Shown one piece after another: positions 8,153 through 16,018 of a stretch of 64,000 nt of DNA. Position 1 is the stretch's first letter. Each line of letters starts with the position of its first letter. The notes beneath the pieces were generated by a model, which saw only the letters and a list, made by a program, of their open reading frames with translations, did not search any database and had not been told where the DNA came from. The stretch comes from Embleya sp042956465 (GTDB taxonomy: Bacteria; Actinomycetota; Actinomycetes; Streptomycetales; Streptomycetaceae), in assembly GCF_042956465.1 (NCBI RefSeq), contig NZ_JBIBGL010000013.1, positions 248,001-312,000 of the forward strand. Reading direction: 5' to 3'. The position numbers and the translations under genes are program-made.

Positions 8153-9879
8153 GCGCCGTCCGGATGCTCGTCGGGAACCGGGCAGCCGAGCTCCGCCGGA
8201 TTCGGCAGCGCCTCGTCGTCGTCCCGGTAGGGGATGTGAACGGCCAGCAGGACCACGTCGTCCACGACCGGGGCGTCGCCCAGGTGCACCATCAGCCGCT
8301 GTTCCAGGCGTTCCACGAGCGCGTCCACCGGCATGCCCGCGCAGGACGCCAGGTCGTGCCGCAGCGCCTGCACGCCGTACGCCTCGCCGTCCGCGTCGCG
8401 CGCCTCGGTGACCCCGTCGCTGTACAGCAGCAGCGTCGAGCCCGGTGCCAGTGGTAACTCCCGCTCGCCGAACACGGTGCCCGGGATGCCCGCCACGAGC
8501 GGATCGGTGAACGCCATCGCCCGTACCCGACCCGCCGGATCCATCCACAGCGGCGGCGGATGCCCGGCGCAGGTCAGCCGGATCAGCGCCGAGCCGTCCG
8601 GGTGCACCGAGCAGTCGCCGGTGATCGCGGTGAGCACGAGGGAGGGGTCGCCGAGGGTCAACTCGGCGTCCAGGAGCGCCATGCGGTGCGCGGGCGCGCA
8701 GCCGGCGCTCGCCGCGGTGCGCAGGATCAGCAGCGACCGCGAGCTGAACATGCCCACCGGCGTGCCGCGTCCGCACACGTCGCCGATCGAGAACGCCCAG
8801 GTGCCGTCGACCGGGGTCGGGTGCACGGCGTAGAAGTCGCCGCCCAGGCCGTCGGTCAGCGCGACGGGTCGATAGCGGGCGGCGATCCGGGCACCGGGCA
8901 CCTCCGGCAGTGGGCCGGGTACGAGCGCCTGGGCCAACAGCATGGTGCGCCTGTCCTGTTCGACGTACAACCGCGACGTGCGCAGCGCGACACCCACCCG
9001 TTCGGCGTAGTCGACGGCGAGCGTGATCTCCTCCTCGGTGAACGGCTCCGAGGTCGCCGAGCGCACGAACGTCAGTACGGAGGGCGCGTCGTCGTCGGTG
9101 TGCACCGGGACCACCAGCGCGCAGCGGGCGTCCACCGCGACCAGATCGGCGACCGCCTCGTCCGGTACCAGTCGGGCGAGCAACGCCCGGTCCATCAGCG
9201 GGTGCAGCTCCTGCCGCCGGGTGCGGAGCACCCGGCCGACCCCCGCCGGGGCGGTCCACGCGGCGCCCAGACCACTGGTCACCCGGGCGATCGGGCTGCC
9301 GGTGGCGGGTGCGTACGTGGTGCGCAGCCGGCCGTCCTCCATGCTCGGCACGGACAGCGCGACCCAGTCGGCCAGTTCCCGGGCCGGCAGCGTGGTCACC
9401 AGATCGGTGAGCCGGCGCGGATGGGTGGTCGCGGACAACATGCGGCCCGCCTCGGCGAGGAAGACCTTGCGCCGGCGCTCGGCCAACAGCGCGTCCTCGC
9501 GCCGCCGTTCGGCGGTGGTATCCAGTACGTACCAGGCGTAGTGACCGTCGGCCAGCACCGCCCGCCGACCGCGCACGCGCCGGTCGAAGATCTCGCCCTG
9601 CCACGTGGTTCCGGTCGCGGGCAACAACGGAAGGGCCGTGCCCACGGCGCAATCCGGCAACAGTCGCCCCGCCGCGGCGTTGAGGTAGCACACGGTGCCC
9701 TCGGGCGTGAAGACGACCACGCCGGTGTCGCTCTGGTCGAGCACGTCGCCGAGCGACCACGAGGGCGGCGCGGGCTCGTCCGGGATGCGCGGCGGCTTGA
9801 AGCCGTTGGTCCGCCGATCGGCGGCCGGCTCCCGCGTGTCGCCGCCGCGCTCGTCCCCGGAGGGGCGTTGTCCGGTCAT
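8149..9879 (-). CDS. PAS-GAF-PP2C (SpoIIE/RsbU-type) serine phosphatase
   Basis: 576 residues from ATG 9879 (MTGQRPSG); an upstream ATG at 9945 has no better ribosome site. Residues about 45-150 look like a PAS domain (VLDQSDTGVVVFTPEG, a Trp-rich exit strand), about 165-305 like a GAF domain (CALVVPVHTDDDAP), and about 330-555 are a SpoIIE-type PP2C domain with GGDFY, GDVCGRG, CAGHPPPLW and LLLYSDGVTEARD, so the metal-binding aspartates are present. The enzyme is expected to dephosphorylate STAS anti-sigma antagonists; two are encoded nearby. It is soluble, so any signal is read through PAS/GAF ligands or the cobalamin protein translated from the same message. The acidic C-terminal tail after the catalytic core may be a docking segment. 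Confidence 0.92.
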   Translation of the reverse strand: MTGQRPSGDERGGDTREPAADRRTNGFKPPRIPDEPAPPSWSLGDVLDQSDTGVVVFTPEGTVCYLNAAAGRLLPDCAVGTALPLLPATGTTWQGEIFDRRVRGRRAVLADGHYAWYVLDTTAERRREDALLAERRRKVFLAEAGRMLSATTHPRRLTDLVTTLPARELADWVALSVPSMEDGRLRTTYAPATGSPIARVTSGLGAAWTAPAGVGRVLRTRRQELHPLMDRALLARLVPDEAVADLVAVDARCALVVPVHTDDDAPSVLTFVRSATSEPFTEEEITLAVDYAERVGVALRTSRLYVEQDRRTMLLAQALVPGPLPEVPGARIAARYRPVALTDGLGGDFYAVHPTPVDGTWAFSIGDVCGRGTPVGMFSSRSLLILRTAASAGCAPAHRMALLDAELTLGDPSLVLTAITGDCSVHPDGSALIRLTCAGHPPPLWMDPAGRVRAMAFTDPLVAGIPGTVFGERELPLAPGSTLLLYSDGVTEARDADGEAYGVQALRHDLASCAGMPVDALVERLEQRLMVHLGDAPVVDDVVLLAVHIPYRDDDEALPNPAELGCPVPDEHPDGA

Positions 9880-10160
9880 GGCTGGGGAATCCCTTGCGTC
9901 CGTGCGCTTCGAGCCGGCTCGCGCCGGCGCTCGCGCAACCTTCACCGTACGACCGGAAACGTCGCGCGGGTGTGGGTTCCGCCGGAATCACACCTATAGG
10001 GGAAGACGGTCCACGAGGGGCCGATGCGACGAGTAGGGTGCCGATGCGGTCCTGTCGTTTCCGGGAGGGATGCGGAGATTCCTCCCGAGACGTGCGAACC
10101 GTACCGAGCGGTCGCGCGGTACGCGACCGAACCGACACTTGATCAGGTGGAGTGCTCCCC
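9880..10160. other. Divergent promoter region, phosphatase/STAS
   Basis: About 280 bp separating the divergent phosphatase and second STAS gene. It should carry both promoters. A ribosome site AGGTGGAG at 10145-10152 precedes the STAS ATG. Several GGGT-containing segments are present but I cannot assign a sigma-B-type promoter with confidence. Confidence 0.35.
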
Positions 10161-10556
10161 ATGAGCCTTGACGATCTCCCACCGGACGACGTCGATCACA
10201 CATCGTTCTCGGCCAGGCCGTGCATCGTGCACACCACGATGGAAGCCGACCTCGGCGGCACGGTGTCCGTACAGGGCGACATGGACATGACGGCCGCGCC
10301 GGTGTTCCGGCAGGCGGTGGACCGGCTCGTCGACGAGGGCGCGCGCAGTCTGCGGATCGACCTGTCGGGCGTGCCCTTCATCGACTCGTCCGGCCTGGGC
10401 AGCCTGGTGTACGGCTACCGCCGTTTGCGCGACCGCGACGGCGACGTCGTGGTGTGCGGCGTCGGCCCGCAGCCCGCGCGGGTGCTGCGGATCACCCATT
10501 TGGACCGCATCCTCAGTGTGGAATCCGCAGCCGTCCCCACCGCACCGCACCGCTGA
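10161..10556 (+). CDS. STAS-domain anti-sigma-factor antagonist, second copy
   Basis: 131 residues from ATG 10161, 8 nt after AGGTGGAG. After an N-terminal leader of about 25 residues comes a STAS domain with the GTVSVQGDMDMTAAPVF strand-helix and the DSSGLGS loop carrying the conserved phosphorylatable Ser. It is more canonical (RsbV/SpoIIAA-like) than the copy at 6745. It is divergent from the PAS-GAF-PP2C gene, an arrangement that lets the phosphatase and its substrate share regulation. Its partner anti-sigma kinase is not in the window. The role in general stress or developmental sigma control is inferred from family. Confidence 0.92.
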   Translation: MSLDDLPPDDVDHTSFSARPCIVHTTMEADLGGTVSVQGDMDMTAAPVFRQAVDRLVDEGARSLRIDLSGVPFIDSSGLGSLVYGYRRLRDRDGDVVVCGVGPQPARVLRITHLDRILSVESAAVPTAPHR

Positions 10557-10597
10557 GCCGAACCCGGCCGCGGCCGCGCCACGACCGACCGCGGGGC

Positions 10598-11785
10598 TCA
10601 ACGCCCCAGCCCGGCCTCCAATTCGCCCGCACTGCGACTGCGGATCAGGTCGTTGACCGCCTCACCGGGACCGACGTGCTCGAACAGGGTCGGCGGATGG
10701 AAGGTGACGTACATCGTGCGTCGTCCGCCCACCCCCATCGGTGCGGGGGAGGCGTGCAGCACGTCGGTCATGTGCACCGTCACGTCGCCCGGATCGGTGG
10801 GCACCGTCAGGTGCGGCAATTCGGCGAGTTCGGCGGCGCTCGGTTGCGGACAGGTGCGGCCCTGTGAGCCCGGGATCGCCTCCAGGTAGCCGTTCTCGGC
10901 GGAGGAGCCGGTCAGTTGGATGCCGATGGCCACCGACGGGCACATGATGTGATGGCCGCCGAGCCCGCAGTCGGTGTGCCACGGGATGTTGGCCAGGCCC
11001 TTGAGCCGACCGGGCGGCTTGAGCAGGACCGAGATCCCCTCCATCCGGTCGGTGGACGCCGCGAGGTCCTCGTGCACCAGCGTGGCCAGCCGGACCAGAC
11101 GCGGATCCTGGGCCAGCGCGCCGATCGGCGCCGAGCGCTCGCTCGCGTAGACGATCCGGCACAACACCTGTTCGCCGCTTTCACGCTCCGCCCACCAGGA
11201 CCGGTCGTCGTCCGGTCGGGCCTCGGCGGCGAGCCGATCCACCTCGGCCTCGAACACGGCGATCTCGGCGGGAGAGAACACCCCGCGCACCCGCATCACC
11301 CCGGTTGCCTCGAAGTGGTCGGCGAGTTCGCGATCCGAGTGATCGAGCGTCAGTTCGGCAGCGGGGTCCACGGGTCGACCGTGCCGATCGAACACCTCCC
11401 TGCCGTGCGGAAGGTAGATCTCGATGCCCTGATAGAGCGCGCGCAGCACCGGCTCCCAGCGGAACAACTCGTGCACACTCCCGCGTTCGGTGTGCACGTC
11501 GCCCGCGATGGCGAGCGCCGCCGCGGTGCGCAGCAGGGTGACCAGGTCGGTCCACGCGTCGGGGGACAACCGCACCACACATGTGGCGTCCGGGTCGATC
11601 CCCTCCACGATCCGCAGCCGTGCGCCGTGCGCGCGGTACGTCCACGCGCCCTCGCCGATCCGCATGCCGAGCGGATCGAGCCCGCGCAGTCCCGCCTCGG
11701 CCCGTTTGCCGGGCTCCCCGATGAGCAATCCCGGGACGATGTCCCGATGGTACGTCTCCGCGTCGATCCGGTCGTGCCCGAGCAT
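10598..11785 (-). CDS. SCP2-like/PhyH-family dioxygenase
   Basis: 395 residues from ATG 11785, 7 nt behind AGGAGGT. The first about 150 residues resemble an SCP2-like sterol/acyl-carrier fold (ATCVVRLSPDAWTDL and a WEPVLRALYQG end). Residues about 170-390 are a phytanoyl-CoA dioxygenase domain with the Fe(II)-binding WHTD (His and Asp), a distal His in VTVHMTDVLHAS, and an Arg in GGRRTMYVTF suited to 2-oxoglutarate binding. It is a paralogue of the gene cut by the left edge, sharing the same two-domain order. Fusing a lipid-binding fold to an oxygenase suggests a hydrophobic or acyl-thioester substrate; the reaction is unknown. It lies next to, and in the same direction as, the FadR-type regulator, but without tight coupling. 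Confidence 0.85.
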   Translation of the reverse strand: MLGHDRIDAETYHRDIVPGLLIGEPGKRAEAGLRGLDPLGMRIGEGAWTYRAHGARLRIVEGIDPDATCVVRLSPDAWTDLVTLLRTAAALAIAGDVHTERGSVHELFRWEPVLRALYQGIEIYLPHGREVFDRHGRPVDPAAELTLDHSDRELADHFEATGVMRVRGVFSPAEIAVFEAEVDRLAAEARPDDDRSWWAERESGEQVLCRIVYASERSAPIGALAQDPRLVRLATLVHEDLAASTDRMEGISVLLKPPGRLKGLANIPWHTDCGLGGHHIMCPSVAIGIQLTGSSAENGYLEAIPGSQGRTCPQPSAAELAELPHLTVPTDPGDVTVHMTDVLHASPAPMGVGGRRTMYVTFHPPTLFEHVGPGEAVNDLIRSRSAGELEAGLGR

Positions 11786-11956
11786 CCTCGCGACCTCCTG
11801 CGCTGTACGTTGCCGCGCAGTATGCCGGGCGAACGCGGTGGGTTACCAGACCGTTCCAAGCTTTCCCCGGAACCGGACCACAGGACGGGTGTTTCCCACC
11901 CGCCCCGCCCACTCCCAAAACGGATCGCCTTACCCCACAAGGCACATGACGCACCG

Positions 11957-12706
11957 TCAGTCCGAATTCCGGTCCCCCGACCGGTCCGCGCGAATCCGCG
12001 CCACCCGGGGATACGCGCGGCGCAGGTGGGCGGCCAGCGCCGCGGCGGCCGCATGCGGGTCGTGGGCCTCGATCGCGGCCAGGATCGCCCGGTGATCCGC
12101 ACGCAACGCGCCGGTGTCCGGGCCCAGTTCGGCAACCGCGCGCTGCTGGTGCCGACGTACCGTGTCGCGCAGTGCGCGCATGAACGTGGCGACCAGCGCA
12201 TTGCCGGACAACTCCGCGATCGCGGTGTGGAATTCGGTGTCCTGCTCGTTGAACCGTTCCGCCGACACATCCGGCGCGTCCATCGCGGTCACGATCGCGC
12301 GCAGCCGGTCGAGGTCGGCCTCGCTCGCGTGGCGTGCGGCGGCCTCGACGGCCCAGGACTCGATCAACAGCCGGGTCTCCACGACGTCGTCCACCGCGAA
12401 GTTGGCCAGGCCCAGGTGCAGGCCCAGCACGCCGGTCAGCGCCGGGCCCGCCGATCCGGCCAGGATCGCACCCGCCTCGGGGCCGCTGCCGGTGTTGGCG
12501 ACCAGGACGCCCATGGCCTCCAGGACGCGCATCGCCTCGCGGACCGACGGGCGGCCGACCCCGAGTGCGGCGGCCAGTGCCCGCTCGCCCGGGAGCTTGT
12601 CGCCCGCGCGCAGCCGGCCGGTCGAGATCTGCTCCTCGATCTGCGCGACGACTTCCTCGAACGCACGCACGCGCTTGACCGGGCGCCAGTCCGGGCCGTC
12701 GTTCAC
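11957..12706 (-). CDS. lutR: FadR-subfamily GntR regulator, probable LutR/LldR
   Basis: 249 residues from GTG 12706, which sits 6-7 nt after GAGGAG. The N-terminal winged helix (RAGDKLPGERALAAALGVGRP, then SVREAMRVLEAMG) is typical of GntR proteins, and the all-helical FCD ligand domain follows, with conserved His/Glu/Asp positions (ETRLLIE, NEQDTEFHTAIAELSGN, DHRAILAAIEAHD). It is divergent from lutABC and a palindrome TGTGGTCCGACCACA lies between them, matching the TGGTCnGACCA-type sites of this subfamily. It is therefore predicted to repress lutABC and release on lactate. The symbol rests on context and not on a verified orthologue. Confidence 0.85.
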   Translation of the reverse strand: MNDGPDWRPVKRVRAFEEVVAQIEEQISTGRLRAGDKLPGERALAAALGVGRPSVREAMRVLEAMGVLVANTGSGPEAGAILAGSAGPALTGVLGLHLGLANFAVDDVVETRLLIESWAVEAAARHASEADLDRLRAIVTAMDAPDVSAERFNEQDTEFHTAIAELSGNALVATFMRALRDTVRRHQQRAVAELGPDTGALRADHRAILAAIEAHDPHAAAAALAAHLRRAYPRVARIRADRSGDRNSD

Positions 12707-12795
12707 AGGGGCTCCTCGGGAGCGAGTCCGGGTGCGGGTCGGGACCCGCGTCTTGTGGCACAGCATGACATGCCCTTACCGTGTGCACACCACAC

Positions 12796-12810
12796 TGTGG
12801 TCCGACCACA
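12796..12810. promoter_or_regulatory. Palindromic GntR/FadR operator upstream of lutABC
   Basis: TGTGGTCCGACCACA is a perfect 6-bp inverted repeat around CCG and contains the TGGTC-n-GACCA core known for FadR-subfamily regulators. It lies between the divergent regulator and lutA, 86 bp before the lutA ATG. A second palindrome, GTGTGCACAC, lies at 12781-12790. Confidence 0.75.
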
Positions 12811-12900
12811 CGTTTCCCGACTTCGAGTCCAGGACCGAAGCCCCAAGGCCGGGCCCCGGGCTCCCGATCCGCACCCACCCACCACGAGGAGGCCGCCCGC

Positions 12901-13641
12901 ATGCGCGTCGGGCTGTTCATCACCTGCGTGAACGACACCCTCTATCCCCGCACGGGGCAGGCCGTCGTCCGCCTCCTGGAGCGACTGGGCTGCGAGGTCG
13001 ACTTCCCACTCGCCCAGACCTGCTGCGGACAGATGCACTGGAACACCGGCTACGGCCCGCGGATCGAGCCGATGGTCCGCCGGTTCACGGACACCTTCGC
13101 CGGCTACGACGCGGTGGTCACCCCGTCCGGGTCGTGCGGCGCGATGATCCGGGACAACCACCCGCGTGCCGCCGCCCGAGCCCAGGACCCCACCCTCGCC
13201 GCCGACGTCGCGGCGGTGGTCCCGAAGGTGTACGACCTCACCGAGTTCATCGTCGACGTGCTCGGCGTCACCGACGTCGGCGCCTACTTCCCGCACCGGG
13301 TCGCCTATCACCCCACCTGCCACTCGCGCCGCCTGATGAAGCTCGGCGACCGGCCGAGCGCGCTGCTGCGCGAGGTGCGCGGCCTGGAACTGCTCGACCT
13401 GCCCGGCGAGGAGGAGTGCTGCGGCTTCGGCGGCACCTTCGCGGTCAAGAACCCGGACGTGTCCACCGCGATGGGCGCCGACAAGGTCCGGCACGCGGCC
13501 GGCACCGGAGCCGAGGTGCTGTGCGCGGCGGACAACTCGTGCCTGATGCACATCGGCGGCCTGATGGACCGTCAACGCACCGGGATGCGCGTCCTGCACC
13601 TCGCGGAGATCCTCGCCTCCACCGAGAAGGAGCCGGCATGA
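12901..13641 (+). CDS. lutA: LutA-type Fe-S oxidoreductase (CCG domain)
   Basis: 246 residues from ATG 12901 behind GAGGAGG. Two cysteine-rich CCG motifs are present: TCCGQMHWNTGY near residue 40 and ECCGFGGTFAVKNPD near residue 173, with further Cys in SGSCGAM and HPTCH. LutA proteins form the L-lactate dehydrogenase complex with LutB and LutC, passing electrons through Fe-S clusters when lactate is oxidised to pyruvate. The stop overlaps the lutB start as ATGA, so translation is coupled. Length and motif order match the family. Confidence 0.93.
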   Translation: MRVGLFITCVNDTLYPRTGQAVVRLLERLGCEVDFPLAQTCCGQMHWNTGYGPRIEPMVRRFTDTFAGYDAVVTPSGSCGAMIRDNHPRAAARAQDPTLAADVAAVVPKVYDLTEFIVDVLGVTDVGAYFPHRVAYHPTCHSRRLMKLGDRPSALLREVRGLELLDLPGEEECCGFGGTFAVKNPDVSTAMGADKVRHAAGTGAEVLCAADNSCLMHIGGLMDRQRTGMRVLHLAEILASTEKEPA

Positions 13642-15302
13642 GCAAGGCCGTCCCGCCGACGGGCGCCACCTTCGTCGGCATGCCCCCGTTCCCGCAGGCG
13701 GCCCGGGCCGCGGTCGGCGACGCCCAACTGCGGCACAACCTGCGCAAGGCCACCCACACCATCCGGGACAAGCGGGCCCTGGTGGTCGACGAACTCGCCG
13801 ACTGGGCCGAACTGCGCGCGGCCGGCGCGGCGATCAAGGACCGCACGCTGCGCCGCCTCGACGAACACCTGCTCGCGGTCGAGGCCGCGGTCACCGCCGC
13901 CGGCGGCACCGTGCACTGGGCCGCCGACGCGGCCGAGGCCAACCGGATCGTCGCCGACCTGGTCCGGGCCACCGGCGAGACCGAGGTGGTCAAGGTCAAG
14001 TCGATGGTCACCCAGGAGATCGGGCTCAACGAGGCGCTCGCCGCCGAGGGCATCCGGGCCTACGAGACCGATCTGGCCGAGTTGATCGTGCAGCTGGGCG
14101 AGGACCTGCCGTCGCACATCCTGGTCCCCGCGATCCATCGCAATCGGGCCGAGATCCGGGAGATCTTCGTCCGCGAGATGGGCGAATGGGGCGTGCCGGC
14201 ACCGGCCGGCCTGACCGACGAACCGGCCGCGCTGGCCGAGGCCGCGCGCCGGCACCTGCGCGAGCGCTTCCTGTCCGCGAAGGTCGCGGTCTCCGGCGCC
14301 AACTTCGTCGTCGCCGAGACCGGCACGCTCGTGGTGGTCGAGTCGGAGGGCAACGGGCGGATGTGTCTGACCCTCCCGGACACGCTGATCTCGGTGGTCG
14401 GGATCGAGAAGGTGGTGCCGACCTGGGCCGACCTGGAGGTGTTCCTGCAACTGCTGCCCAGGAGTTCGACCGGCGAGCGGATGAACCCCTACACCTCGAT
14501 GTGGACGGGGGTCACGCCCGGCGACGGCCCGCAGGACTTCCACCTGGTGCTGCTCGACAACGGCCGAACCGACGTGCTGGCGGATCGAACCGGCCGGCAG
14601 GCGCTGCGCTGCATTCGCTGCTCGGCCTGCCTGAACGTGTGTCCGGTGTACGAGCGCACCGGCGGCCACGCGTACGGGTCGGTGTATCCCGGGCCGATCG
14701 GCGCGATCCTGGTGCCGCAACTGGGCGGCATCGCGACCGGGAAGGTGGACGCGCAGACCGCGTCGCTGCCGTACGCGTCCTCGCTGTGCGGCGCGTGCTA
14801 CGAGGTGTGCCCGGTCGCGATCGACATCCCCGAGGTGCTGGTGCATCTGCGCGAAAAGGTGGTCGAGGGCGGCGGTCATCGGGCCGAGAAGGCGGCGATG
14901 CGAGCGGCCGAGTGGGTGCTCGACGACCCCGGGCGACTGCGCCGGGTACAGCGGGTCGCGGCCCGCTCGCGCAAGCTGATCCCCAAGCGGGCACCCGGCC
15001 CGGGCGCGGCCTGGACGGACAGCCGGTCGATCCCGGCGGTGCCGGCGGAATCGTTCCGGGACTGGTGGGTGCGGGAGCGGAGCGGACCCGCGGACGCGTC
15101 GCAGGGGGGCGTACACCCGGCGGGTCCGGCGCCGGCGGCCTCGGTCGGCCGGTCGGAGGTCGGCCGACCGGATGGGATCGGGGCAGACGGGATCACGGAC
15201 GGGATCGAGGCGAACGGCATCGAGACGGACGGGATCGAGATCAAGGCCGCCCGGATCCGGGACGGCGGCAGCGCCGACGAGATCGAGGGGGACGGGCGAT
15301 GA
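13638..15302 (+). CDS. lutB: LutB-type iron-sulfur protein with repetitive C-terminal tail
   Basis: 554 residues. The LUD domain occupies about residues 60-300. Two [4Fe-4S] ferredoxin motifs follow: CIRCSACLNVCPVYE (about 328-342) and CGACYEVCPVAID (about 393-405). It is the electron-carrying core of the LutABC lactate oxidation complex. Both ends overlap neighbours as ATGA. The last roughly 65 residues are odd: after the usual FRDWW ending there is a Pro/Ala/Gly stretch and a tail with DGI, NGI and DGIE units repeated about five times, encoded by a GACGGGATCGAG-like DNA repeat near 15175-15245. The tail is probably disordered and recently expanded. Confidence 0.93.
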   Translation: MSKAVPPTGATFVGMPPFPQAARAAVGDAQLRHNLRKATHTIRDKRALVVDELADWAELRAAGAAIKDRTLRRLDEHLLAVEAAVTAAGGTVHWAADAAEANRIVADLVRATGETEVVKVKSMVTQEIGLNEALAAEGIRAYETDLAELIVQLGEDLPSHILVPAIHRNRAEIREIFVREMGEWGVPAPAGLTDEPAALAEAARRHLRERFLSAKVAVSGANFVVAETGTLVVVESEGNGRMCLTLPDTLISVVGIEKVVPTWADLEVFLQLLPRSSTGERMNPYTSMWTGVTPGDGPQDFHLVLLDNGRTDVLADRTGRQALRCIRCSACLNVCPVYERTGGHAYGSVYPGPIGAILVPQLGGIATGKVDAQTASLPYASSLCGACYEVCPVAIDIPEVLVHLREKVVEGGGHRAEKAAMRAAEWVLDDPGRLRRVQRVAARSRKLIPKRAPGPGAAWTDSRSIPAVPAESFRDWWVRERSGPADASQGGVHPAGPAPAASVGRSEVGRPDGIGADGITDGIEANGIETDGIEIKAARIRDGGSADEIEGDGR

Positions 15303-15988
15303 GTTCGCGCGAGGTGATCCTGAACCGGGTGCGGCGGGCGCTGGTGGACGTGCCGCGGGACGAGGTGTTCCCGGTCCCGCGCGACTACGCGCGGGCGCAC
15401 GTGGTCGAGGGCGTGCTCGAACTGTTCGCCGAACATCTGCGCGATTACCGGGCGGTCGTCCACGAGGTCGCCGAGAGCGGGCTCGCGGACGCGGTCGCCG
15501 GGGCGGTCGAACGGCGCGGGGCGCGACGGGTGGTGACACCGGCCGGGCTGCCGGCGGCATGGACGGCGGGGCTCGCGGCGGGGGTGTGTGTACCGGACGG
15601 CTGGATGTATGGATCGATCGGTGATTTGTCCGATGATCCTATTAATAACAGGCCTGAGCATCCTCTCCCACATCTCACGACCGCCGACCTGGACGCCGCG
15701 GACGGCGTGCTCACCGGCGCCGCCGTTGCCATCGCCGAGACCGGCACGATCGTGCTCGACGCGGGACCGGGACAGGGCCGCCGGGCGTTGACCCTGGTGC
15801 CGGACTGGCACCTGTGCGTGGTCCGGGCCCGGGACGTGGTCGCGTCCGTGCCGCAGGCACTGGAGCGGCTGGCCCCGGGTCGACCGCTGACCTGGATCTC
15901 CGGCCCGTCCGCGACCAGCGACATCGAGCTGAACCGGGTCGAGGGGGTGCACGGGCCGCGCACCCTCGAAGTCCTGATCGTGCGGTGA
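15299..15988 (+). CDS. lutC: LutC-type LUD-domain protein with low-GC internal segment
   Basis: 229 residues from ATG 15299, overlapping the lutB stop. The LUD domain ends with the typical DGVLTGAAVAIAETGTIVLD, LTLVPDWHLCVV and SGPSATSDIELNRVEGVHGPRTLEV motifs. It is the third subunit of the lactate oxidation complex. A stretch of about 24 residues (about 103-126, WMYGSIGDLSDDPINNRPEH) is encoded by markedly AT-richer DNA (15605-15678; 34 of 74 bases G/C by hand count) using codons rare in this genome (ATT, AAT, AGG, CCT). The reading frame stays open and the flanking motifs are intact, so the gene is probably functional with an atypical internal patch. Confidence 0.92.
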   Translation: MSSREVILNRVRRALVDVPRDEVFPVPRDYARAHVVEGVLELFAEHLRDYRAVVHEVAESGLADAVAGAVERRGARRVVTPAGLPAAWTAGLAAGVCVPDGWMYGSIGDLSDDPINNRPEHPLPHLTTADLDAADGVLTGAAVAIAETGTIVLDAGPGQGRRALTLVPDWHLCVVRARDVVASVPQALERLAPGRPLTWISGPSATSDIELNRVEGVHGPRTLEVLIVR

Positions 15989-16018
15989 TGTCCCGCCGAT
16001 CATTTACAGTCCATAGGC

